From assembly GCA_902826835.1 (NCBI GenBank), contig CADEGH010000039.1:3565-47298 (forward strand): 43,734 bases of DNA, read 5' to 3'. The notes beneath the pieces are model-generated. The model saw only the letters and a list, made by a program, of their open reading frames with translations. It ran no database searches and had not been told where the DNA came from. This document shows, one piece after another, positions 1 to 7,575 of the stretch (position 1 is its first letter; the number at the start of each line of letters is the position of its first letter). The position numbers and the translations under genes were made by a program. This DNA is from an uncultured bacterium (GTDB lineage Bacteria; Planctomycetota; GCA-002687715).

Positions 1-2
1 AT

Positions 3-515
3 CCCGGGGCCGCGCACCAGCGCCCGCAGGAGTTCCAAGTCTTCCTCGAAAAACGGCGCCTGGCGATCGAATGCGGCAAAGTGCGCGTCGCGTTCCTGAC
101 CCGCAAGCGCCTGCGGGAAGTTCCAGTGCAGGCCCTCAACACTCCTCGCGGCTCGCTGCTCCTTTCTACCCCCGAAGCCACCGCGGTGGATCTCGTCGGC
201 TACCAGCATCAGTCCGGCGGGCTCGACCAGGTCGCGACGGTGCTGTCCGAACTCGCGGAAAAGATCGATCCCCAGAAGCTCGCCGCCGCCGCCGCCACCG
301 CCGCCGTCCCGTGGGCGCAGCGCCTAGGCTATTTGCTTGAACACGTCGGCGCCGCCGACCGCGTCGCGCCGCTCAAAGAATATGTGCGCGCGCGCGCACA
401 CGAGTCGGCGCTGCTGCTGCCGAACGCGCCGAAGCAGCGCGCGCGCGCGTCCAGGCTCGAGCGCAATGGCGACTGGAAGCTCCATATCAACACCGCCGTG
501 GAGACCGACCTGTGA
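3..515 (+). CDS. AbiEi-type antitoxin, C-terminal part (5' end outside window)
   Basis: The reading frame is open from the left edge of the window, so the gene starts upstream; the GTG at 81 is internal. The visible part resembles the C-terminal half of AbiEi-family antitoxins: a segment around STPEATAVDLVGY, a helical region with a low-complexity alanine run (near 280-310), and a basic tail ending near the AbiEii start. In AbiE systems AbiEi represses the operon and counteracts the AbiEii nucleotidyltransferase (type IV toxin-antitoxin and phage abortive infection). The stop codon overlaps the next start (GTGA at 512-515), indicating translational coupling. The identification rests partly on the partner. 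The N-terminal winged helix cannot be checked because it lies outside the window. Confidence 0.8.
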   Translation, partial: PGAAHQRPQEFQVFLEKRRLAIECGKVRVAFLTRKRLREVPVQALNTPRGSLLLSTPEATAVDLVGYQHQSGGLDQVATVLSELAEKIDPQKLAAAAATAAVPWAQRLGYLLEHVGAADRVAPLKEYVRARAHESALLLPNAPKQRARASRLERNGDWKLHINTAVETDL

Positions 516-1333
516 TTCCGCGCGACTACATCACTGAATGGCGGCGTCGCGCTCCATGGGTGCAGGACTTTCAGGTCGAACAGGACCTCGTCATCAGCCG
601 GGCGCTGGTCGAGATCTTCTCCAATCCGCTACTGCATGAGGCGCTCGCGTTCCGCGGCGGCACGGCGCTCTACAAACTGCATCTGACGCCGCCCGCGCGC
701 TACTCCGAGGACATCGACCTGGTACAGACAAAGGCCGAAGCGGCCGGACCCATGATGGGGGCGCTGCGCGGCGTCCTCGACCCGTGGCTCGGCAAGCCCA
801 AGTGGAAACAGACAGATGGGCGGGTGACGTTCGTCTACCGGTTCGCGTCCGAGGACTCGCCGCCGCTGGCACTCAAACTGAAAGTCGAGACGAACACGCG
901 CGAGCATTTTTCCGTGTACGGTTTCAAGGAAATTCCCTTCACGGTCTCGTCCCGCTGGTTCGAAGGCGCGTGCGATATCCACACCTATGAACTTGACGAA
1001 CTCCTCGGCACCAAAATGCGTGCTCTCTACCAGCGCAAGGCGGGCCGGGACCTGTTCGACCTAGCGACGGCGCTGACTAGCGGAATCGCGGATCCAGAGC
1101 GGGTCGTCAAGTCTTTCCTGCGCTACATGGAGCATGACCAGCACCAGATCACGCGCGCGCTTTTCGAGGAGAACTTGGCGGAGAAACTGAAGGACCCGGC
1201 CTTCCTCGCCGACATCAGCCCGTTGCTCACGGACGGCTACAAATGGGACCCGGAAGCGGAAGCGCCCATTGTCTCGTCGCAATTGATCGTGCACTTGCCG
1301 GGCGAGCCCTGGAAGGGCGCGGCAACAGATTGA
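512..1333 (+). CDS. AbiEii/AbiGii-type nucleotidyltransferase toxin
   Basis: This 273-residue protein has the two hallmark motifs of the AbiEii (DUF1814) nucleotidyltransferase family: GGT at residues 49-51 within FRGGTALYKLHL, and SEDID at 65-69, which supplies the metal-binding acidic pair. A further conserved segment, DELLGTKMRALYQRKAGRDLFDL, is represented here by KMRALYQRKAGRDLFDL near residues 169-185. Family members transfer nucleotides to RNA or protein targets and are growth-inhibiting toxins held in check by AbiEi. It starts at GTG 512, overlapping the AbiEi stop. No truncation or missing motif is seen, so the toxin looks functional. It is followed 41 bp later by a STAND ATPase gene on the same strand, which may be co-transcribed. 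Confidence 0.92.
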   Translation: MIPRDYITEWRRRAPWVQDFQVEQDLVISRALVEIFSNPLLHEALAFRGGTALYKLHLTPPARYSEDIDLVQTKAEAAGPMMGALRGVLDPWLGKPKWKQTDGRVTFVYRFASEDSPPLALKLKVETNTREHFSVYGFKEIPFTVSSRWFEGACDIHTYELDELLGTKMRALYQRKAGRDLFDLATALTSGIADPERVVKSFLRYMEHDQHQITRALFEENLAEKLKDPAFLADISPLLTDGYKWDPEAEAPIVSSQLIVHLPGEPWKGAATD

Positions 1334-1374
1334 CCATCGTCGTATGACGCGAGAGTGAAGGCGCAAGAATCCAC

Positions 1375-4300
1375 ATGGCTATCCTGAGGGTCGACATCGA
1401 GAGGGCACTCGACGAACTCGTCTCGCAAGAGAATGGGATGCGTTTTCAGGGACTAGCCGTGGCACTCGGTAAGAAGCGCTGGCCGGAACTCATCGCCCGG
1501 CAGCGGAAAAAGGACTTCGGACTCGACGCCCACGCTCCGGCCAGCCAGACGCCAGAGAAAATCGGAAAGGGGCTCGCCGCATCCGTCACGCCCACACTCA
1601 AGAAGGTTTCCGACGACGCCAAGGAAGCCAAGGCCGAATTTGCCGACCTGCGAGCGCTTCTCTTCGTGACGTCGGCGAAAGTCGGAAATGCCGACCGAAA
1701 GAGGTGGGAACAAGCGATCCGAAAGGACTACGGGCTCGAACTGTACATCATCGAGCGCGAGGAAATCATCTCGACGCTGTTGATGCCCGAGAACGCCCAG
1801 CTCTGCGCCAGCCATCTCTATCTCCACGTCGCCGTCGAACCGGTGGTCGCAGACCTCATTGCCCGGACGAAACGCGCGGCGGCAACCGTTGCTCAAACAT
1901 GGGCTGTCAGAACGAAGGGACATCCCCTCATCGACCTCACTGCGCGCCGCATTGATGCCGATGGCGCGCAATCCGCTGAGGGCTACGCACTCAAGGACAT
2001 CGACCGCGCCCTCTCGCAGAGCCGCCGCATCGTCCTTGAGGCCCCGGCCGGCCGCGGAAAAACCACAACGCTGATACAGCTCGCGCAACGCCCCCGTGCT
2101 TCGGGCACCGCATTCATCGTGGAGCTGCCGGCGTGGACGTCGTCGTGCCGGAGAATTCTCGAATTCATCGCCGGCATGCCGGCTTTCCAGGCGGAAGGCC
2201 TCACCGCCGCCGACCTCGCGCGCGTGCAGCAGACAGAGCCGTTCTTGTTTTTGCTGAACGGATGGAACGAGATTGCGGAGTCCAACTCGACGCAGGCAGA
2301 CGTTGCGCTGCGCGAACTCGAGCGGGACTTCCCGACCGCGGGCATCATCGTCGCCACGCGCACGCACCACCTGACGCCGCCGCTGCCGGGAGCGCTGCGG
2401 CTCCGCCTTGAGCGGCTTCGCCGCACGCAGCGCTCCGACTATCTGACGGTGCGACTTACAGGGAGGGCGTCTGAGCTGCGTGGACGGATCGATGCCGACG
2501 CAGCGCTCGACGAGCTGACGCGCTCGCCCTTCATCCTCTCGGAAGTGGCGGCGTTGTTTGAAGCGGGCACCGCGATTCCATCCACGAAAATCGGCGTGCT
2601 GTTAGCTGTGCTCCGTGTACAAGAACAACGGGAGGAACACCGAAACGCTCTCGAGGCCGAACCGATCTTTGGCCGTCAAGCGGACTATTTAAAGGTTCTG
2701 GCAACCGAGATGACGCGGCGCGGCACTGTCTCATTGTCCGACGCAGACGCCAGCAACCTCGTTGGCCGCGTCGCCCGTGACCCCGCCGACCAGGGTCACA
2801 TCAGGCAGGTGGCTGCGCGTGACGTTCTCACGGCGCTCACTGCCCATCACGTTCTCGAACGTGTCGAGTATCCACAGACGGCGTTTCAATTCGAGCATCA
2901 GCAACTCCAGGAGTACTACGCCGCAACCGATCTCCGTTCGCAGCTTGTGAGCCTCGTGAATGGCGACGGCCGAAGGGTCCTCGAATTCATCGTCCGTTAC
3001 ATCAATGAGCCGGCTTGGGCAGAACCGCTGCGCATGATCGCCGAGACGATTTCCGAGCAGACGGAGGATGCCGGAGCCAACAGGAAAAATGTCCAAGCCG
3101 GCTGCATACTCATCGAGATGGCGCTCGCCGTCGATGCCGTATTCGCCGGCGAGCTTGCGCAGCTTTGCGGCCCCGCGGTGTGGAAGGAAGTCCGCGCGGT
3201 GATGGATGAGCGCCTCCGCGGTATATACGACCTTCCTGACCGTCACTACCGGGAATGTGCACTTGCGGCCATGCTAGCCACCGGCTCCGAGGACTTCAGT
3301 GACATCCTTCTACCACTCTTTTCGTCGACAGAAGAGCGGACAAGGCTCCATGCGTACCGGCTTTGGCCCGAAATTGACCCAGCGATTCTCGGGCCCGACT
3401 GGCAAAAGCAAGTCGTCGCATGGCCCGATGAAGTCCGCGCCGACTTCGTCTCCGAGCTGCTTCATTACCGCCTCGAACCCGATATTGCGGTCTTCGCCGC
3501 CGCCGACAAGAACGGCGCCGTCAAGAAGGCGGCGGCATCAAGCTTGTTATGGGCCCGCTCGGACGACGCCGTCATCCGCATCCTCGACAGCATGGACGAT
3601 GAAACCTTTGCCGATTTCGCGCGTCAGCACCCCAATGCGATCCCTGACGCGCTTCGGGGAAGGACCGTCGCGGCGCTTAGGAGATTTATCGACAGCACCG
3701 CGGACCAACCCGCGCGGCTTAGAACCGCGCTCGAACTCATCCGGATGGGCGAGCAAGGTCTCGACGGCGTCGTCAAGGATGCGATGACCGCTCTCCCGGG
3801 CGGTGACATGCACAACCTTGAGTCCTACTACGTCCAGCCCGCGCTTGAATACCTGCGCAAGGCTGATCCAGCTTGGGCGAGCGAGTGGGTCGCCGTGCAA
3901 GTCGCCGAAGGCGTTCTCTATTCGCGCGAGCATTGGATGCAATTTGCCCCCGTCGTTCCAGCGCGTCTCGTTGAGAAATACCTGGAGCGGCTTGAAACCA
4001 AAGACCTTAAGAATAAGCACTTCGACGGGATGATCGCCGTCATTGCGGCAGGCGCTGACGCAAAGCTCGCCGCGCGGATATTCGCGAAATTCCGCGATCT
4101 GCGTCGGAAAATCGACGCGGATCCGGAGGTACGCCACGAATTCGAGTGGCAGGTGATGAACCAGCTCGAGGCGGTGTTCCGCGCATTGCCTCACGACATC
4201 GCTGTCGCAGGCGTTCTCGACTCCGTGAGCGCCGGAGATGCCCTCGACATTAAGGTGGCCGCAGACATTCTCAGCCGAGTTGCGCGGTCCAACGAGGCCC

Positions 4301-5892
4301 CCCTGGAGATCACGAACGCCGAGCAGAAGGCTCGCCTTCGCGACTACCTGAATGGCAGCCTCGACGTGGTACTGCGCCAGGACGACTTCAACGGTAGGGA
4401 AAAAGCCAACCTCGCGTCGTCGATTGCACAAGTCGGAAAACCTGAGGACCTGACGGACCTTCTTACGCTGATTCGCGCCGATATCGAACGGGTACGTCGC
4501 GGGCGCGCGGCGCGCGCGGCCGGCGACCACGGCCCTCTCGGCAATGGCGGCAGCATGAGCTACGCCAGGTGGCACATCGCGGCCCTTTTGCACCTCGACG
4601 CGCCCGCCACGGATCAGGCTCTCATCGACCTTCTTCCCGAGCCCGAGTATCTGTCCGACGTCGCAACGGCGATGGCGCGCGACTTTCTGCTCAAGCCGGA
4701 GCGCACTTGGAACACGACCTTCCGATACGAATTGATGTGGGCTGCCCGCGAAGGCCGCAATCCACCGCCACCTGACAACGAGCGGCGCCAGCGCTACGCG
4801 GCAGCCCTCAATGCCGAAATCAAACGCCTTCGCGACGAGGCCAGAGACGGCAAGCCGGATCCAGGGATGAAGGAAATCGCCAAGGCTCTCGCAGCGGTCG
4901 ACGGCCGCGCTTCGTCGCAAGCGGTCATCGACGCGATTGAAGTCCCTGGACACTACGACGAGTACACACGCCTGGACGCTGCCGAGCGATTGTCGATGGC
5001 CAGCGTCGTTCTGCCCGCGAATGCCGCATTCGCGCTGCTCGATCCTCTTCTCGAACGCACCGACAAGTGGATGCACGACTCTGACAAGTACCTTCTGCGC
5101 CGCATTCTTGCCCTATGCGCGTTTGTCGATGACGTTCCCGCCGGCATCGCGAGGATACGCGAGGTCCTTTCCAAGAGGCGGCTTTACGCTTACGATCTTC
5201 GCGAGATTCTGACGGCCCTCGGCGAAAGCCGCTCCCGTGCTGCCGTCGACTTGCTATACGAGCTCGCCGCCGATGCACAGACGTTCGAACATTGCGAGGA
5301 CAATTTCATTAGTGCATTTGCTGCACTCGACACGCCGCGAGCGCGCGATTTTCTCCTTGGTCTCGTCGATCCCGATTTTCGCACCGACGTCGTTTTGAAG
5401 AGGCGCCCCTACGGCGAAGATGTGCTTGTCGCACGCCTGACGGAACTCGCCAGGCGTGAACCCGCTGTTGCCGCGCGACTGCGTGGGTTGTGCGAACGCG
5501 ATCTCCCTGAACTCAGTCGCCATATACTCTCGAAGGTCATGGACTGGCTGGGCACGTCCGAAGCCCTTACCGCGAACCTCAGCCTCATCGACGACAGCAA
5601 GCCGTCGCCCGTGCCGCAAGGCGTCTGGGATCAACTTGAAGGCGCCTTTGTTGAACGAAGATCGCACGGTCAGAACACGATTGCCTTCACCCAGCATGCG
5701 CGCGCCTCGAATGACCTCCGCACGCGCCTGTTTAAGATGGTTCCGGACGACCCGAAGCGCCGCAAATCCGCGTTTGCTATTCTCGGGCAAATCGAAGGAT
5801 GGCGGCTTGATCACGGCAGGCCCAATGGGGAGCCGCGGCACCCCGCCGTGGCCTCGGGCAAGCCATGGCCGCCAAACGTCCCTGGAGCTTGA
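1375..5892 (+). CDS. STAND/NACHT-type ATPase with restriction-nuclease-like N-terminus
   Basis: A 1505-residue protein. Residues 1-150 look like a restriction-endonuclease fold: an FQGLAVAL helix, KDFGLDA in the position of the usual G-x-D element, and a later strand/helix LLFVTSAKV...YGLELYIIEREEI. I do not see a clean E/Q-x-K catalytic pair, so nuclease activity is uncertain. The ATPase has a P-loop at 224-231 (GRGKTT), a Walker B variant at 290-300 (FLFLLNGWNEI, with Asn where Asp is usual), and a NACHT-like winged-helix signature F-x-H-x-x-x-Q-E-Y-Y-A-A at 506-517. About 900 residues of helical-repeat-like sequence follow, a typical sensor region. Such multidomain STAND proteins recognise phage components and activate an effector. 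The gene lies directly behind an AbiE pair, which supports a defence role. This is an inference from architecture; the exact family is not assigned. Confidence 0.8.
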   Translation: MAILRVDIERALDELVSQENGMRFQGLAVALGKKRWPELIARQRKKDFGLDAHAPASQTPEKIGKGLAASVTPTLKKVSDDAKEAKAEFADLRALLFVTSAKVGNADRKRWEQAIRKDYGLELYIIEREEIISTLLMPENAQLCASHLYLHVAVEPVVADLIARTKRAAATVAQTWAVRTKGHPLIDLTARRIDADGAQSAEGYALKDIDRALSQSRRIVLEAPAGRGKTTTLIQLAQRPRASGTAFIVELPAWTSSCRRILEFIAGMPAFQAEGLTAADLARVQQTEPFLFLLNGWNEIAESNSTQADVALRELERDFPTAGIIVATRTHHLTPPLPGALRLRLERLRRTQRSDYLTVRLTGRASELRGRIDADAALDELTRSPFILSEVAALFEAGTAIPSTKIGVLLAVLRVQEQREEHRNALEAEPIFGRQADYLKVLATEMTRRGTVSLSDADASNLVGRVARDPADQGHIRQVAARDVLTALTAHHVLERVEYPQTAFQFEHQQLQEYYAATDLRSQLVSLVNGDGRRVLEFIVRYINEPAWAEPLRMIAETISEQTEDAGANRKNVQAGCILIEMALAVDAVFAGELAQLCGPAVWKEVRAVMDERLRGIYDLPDRHYRECALAAMLATGSEDFSDILLPLFSSTEERTRLHAYRLWPEIDPAILGPDWQKQVVAWPDEVRADFVSELLHYRLEPDIAVFAAADKNGAVKKAAASSLLWARSDDAVIRILDSMDDETFADFARQHPNAIPDALRGRTVAALRRFIDSTADQPARLRTALELIRMGEQGLDGVVKDAMTALPGGDMHNLESYYVQPALEYLRKADPAWASEWVAVQVAEGVLYSREHWMQFAPVVPARLVEKYLERLETKDLKNKHFDGMIAVIAAGADAKLAARIFAKFRDLRRKIDADPEVRHEFEWQVMNQLEAVFRALPHDIAVAGVLDSVSAGDALDIKVAADILSRVARSNEAPLEITNAEQKARLRDYLNGSLDVVLRQDDFNGREKANLASSIAQVGKPEDLTDLLTLIRADIERVRRGRAARAAGDHGPLGNGGSMSYARWHIAALLHLDAPATDQALIDLLPEPEYLSDVATAMARDFLLKPERTWNTTFRYELMWAAREGRNPPPPDNERRQRYAAALNAEIKRLRDEARDGKPDPGMKEIAKALAAVDGRASSQAVIDAIEVPGHYDEYTRLDAAERLSMASVVLPANAAFALLDPLLERTDKWMHDSDKYLLRRILALCAFVDDVPAGIARIREVLSKRRLYAYDLREILTALGESRSRAAVDLLYELAADAQTFEHCEDNFISAFAALDTPRARDFLLGLVDPDFRTDVVLKRRPYGEDVLVARLTELARREPAVAARLRGLCERDLPELSRHILSKVMDWLGTSEALTANLSLIDDSKPSPVPQGVWDQLEGAFVERRSHGQNTIAFTQHARASNDLRTRLFKMVPDDPKRRKSAFAILGQIEGWRLDHGRPNGEPRHPAVASGKPWPPNVPGA

Positions 5893-5981
5893 GCCGACCG
5901 CTCCGCGCCAAATAGGAATCGGTTCGATTCATCCAAGGATCGCCGATTCGTCGGGTAGAAACATTGGGACAAGATCTGCTC

Positions 5982-6326
5982 ATGGGGGCTAGCGACAACC
6001 AGGCAGTGCCGAAGGGCGCCAAGGACGGCACGTTGCCGACAGGAACGAGCCCGTACGCGACGGGCGGCGGTGAAGTGACCTTCGAGCGAGAGGTTGCGGC
6101 GATGTACCTGGCCCACCTGCTGGTCGGTGACGCCGCTACCGAACTTGGCGGCGAACGTCGCATCGTCAGTGTTGCATTCCAGCAGGCCCCAGATCATTCT
6201 GTCGACTATGTCGCAGTCAACGCCGCCCTTCCGCACAAGATTCAGCCATCCCTGGCACTCGCCATCGCTGTGCGTCGTGAGCCGATCCCACGACCCCTTG
6301 TCGTGGTCACCCCGATTCGGGTCTGA
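5982..6326 (+). pseudogene. Truncated N-terminus of a large defence-type NTPase family protein
   Basis: The ATG at 5982 opens a frame with a glycine-rich entry (SPYATGGGEVTFE), then AAMYLAHLLVGDAATEL, VSVAFQQAP, and PSLALAIAVRREP. From memory, this pattern matches the start of very large proteins in defence-like loci that begin with a nuclease-like domain, where the family normally continues for many hundreds of residues. Here similarity stops at about 6281-6290, exactly where a hairpin and then an IS91-family remnant begin, and the frame ends at 6326. An in-frame TTG at 5964 is an alternative start. It is therefore probably a gene cut by transposition or deletion. The family match is recalled rather than searched, so the function is tentative. 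Confidence 0.5.
6288..6306. repeat. Perfect 7-bp stem hairpin at gene/IS junction
   Basis: CCACGAC (6288-6294) and GTCGTGG (6300-6306) pair perfectly around a 5-base loop. The hairpin sits where the truncated upstream coding sequence loses its family-like sequence and just before the IS91-like transposase remnant. HUH transposons of the IS91 group carry subterminal hairpins at their ends, so this may be the element's terminus. That role is inference. Confidence 0.4.
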
Positions 6327-6335
6327 TGGCGGAAC

Positions 6336-7282
6336 GTGCATCCCTTCCCGCAGTGCGGCCGGTACCTCCTCACGCAGTTGGTCTCAATCCGGGGAGCCAG
6401 TCTCACAGGTTTAGGACTGGGGCTTTCCTTCATCGCCGAAGGACCCGCAGTCTACCGGCCAAGGCATCCCGAGCGCTCCTCGTTCTATCGGATCCTGGAC
6501 GAGCACTTCGACCGTTACGTCGCGGCTCACGAGGAACGCTTCGAGCCGAAATCTGGGCCTGCACGTTCGGTTGTCTGGCTGGGGGCCGAGGCATTCCTGG
6601 GTTGCGGACGTTTGAAAAATGGCTTCGCCCGGCTTCGATGCCCCTCCTGCAAGGGCGAACACTTGATCGCATTCTCTTGTGGCTCTCGCAACTTCTGCCC
6701 GTCCTGCCAGGCCAAACGCTCGGCGCTCTTCGCGGAGAAACTCCTGGAGAAGATCCTCGCACCAGTCCCACACCGTCACCTCGTGTTCATTATCCCGAAG
6801 GCGCTCCGCGGCCTCTTCGAGCGCGACCGGCGTCTCCTCGGCTTGCTTGCGCGCTGCGCTTACGAGGCAGTCAGGACCTGCTTCCAGGAAATCCTCGGAC
6901 CAAGAGACGCCGTGCCTGGCTTCGTGGCGAGTTTGCAGACCTTCGGGTCCTTCGCCAACTTCCACCCGCACCTCCATGCTCCTGCGACAGATGGCCTACT
7001 TGCTCCAGCCGGAGATTTCGTGCTGCTTCCCCATCTCGACACCTCCGTCCTCACCGAATAGTTCAGAAGGCTCGTCCTCGATCGACTCCATGAAGCCGAA
7101 CGCCTATCTGACGGCTTCCGAGAGAGCCTTCTCTCCTGGGTCCATTCAGGCTTCTCGGTGTTTGCCGGGACGGCCATCCCGCCGGACGACCAGGACCGCC
7201 TCGAGCGAATGGCCAGATAGCTGACGAGGCCGCCGCTCGTGATGGGCTCCTTGTCGAAATCCCCCGCCAGCGTCGCTTCCTG
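6336..7282 (+). pseudogene. IS91-family transposase, inactivated by two in-frame stops
   Basis: The frame encodes an N-terminal zinc-binding domain (RCPSCKGEH, then NFCPSCQAKR), typical of IS91/ISCR transposases, followed by the HUH region NFHPHLHAPATDG. Translation stops at TAG 7059-7061, but the same frame continues with recognisable family sequence (FRRLVLDRLHEAERLSDGF, LLSWVHSGFSVFAG). It then meets a second TAG at 7218-7220, between MAR and LTRPPL. Related proteins usually have a tyrosine there (ARYLTRPP), probably the catalytic one that attacks DNA. The copy is therefore dead. The first roughly 20 codons before GLGLSFIAEGPAVY look non-homologous, so the true start was probably near 6410. 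Confidence 0.85.
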
Positions 7283-7575
7283 AACATCCGCGACGTCGAA
7301 CATCCCTGGCTCCGCTACCTCCCCGGCCTTTTCCTCGGCCTCCTCGGCCTCGAACGGCTCCTCCGCAAACGCTCCCGCCTGCTCTGACCCCCTTCCCTCC
7401 GCGCCCCGCCCCTCATCTCTGACCGTTCCCAGCCCGGCGCCCATGGTGCGGGGCCCCGGGTTGTCCGTGACGATCCCTCACGGTTTCTGGCGCCAAGGCT
7501 CCAAGGAGCGCCGAGGAGAATTCCGGCAAGAATCTTGAGCCAGCCGGGGAAGGCGTGCGCATCCGGGGGTGAGCG
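7283..7575. other. Intergenic stretch after the IS remnant
   Basis: No convincing complete gene is present. A short plus-strand frame ending at 7387 reads RRFLNIRDVEHPWLRYLPG and then a leucine-rich end. It has no start of its own and I do not recognise it; it may be the tail of an older disrupted gene or chance. The rest leads up to the LamG protein start and holds no clear promoter. Confidence 0.4.

Larger units (their letters stand above)
6288..7282 (+). mobile_element. Degenerate IS91-family (HUH) insertion sequence
   Basis: The element is defined by the transposase remnant at 6336-7282 and a hairpin at 6288-6306. No intact ends or target duplication could be found; IS91 elements normally make no target duplication. 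The right boundary is uncertain and could extend toward 7390. Confidence 0.5.

Noticed and set aside
391..450. Alternating GC tracts (gcgcgcgc) in the AbiEi gene
   Set aside because: They code for Arg/Ala in frame and fit the high-GC background, with no sign of a phase-variable frame.
3547..5076. Minus-strand frame of 509 codons opposite the STAND ATPase
   Set aside because: A shadow frame. The plus-strand protein has a coherent domain order through this region.
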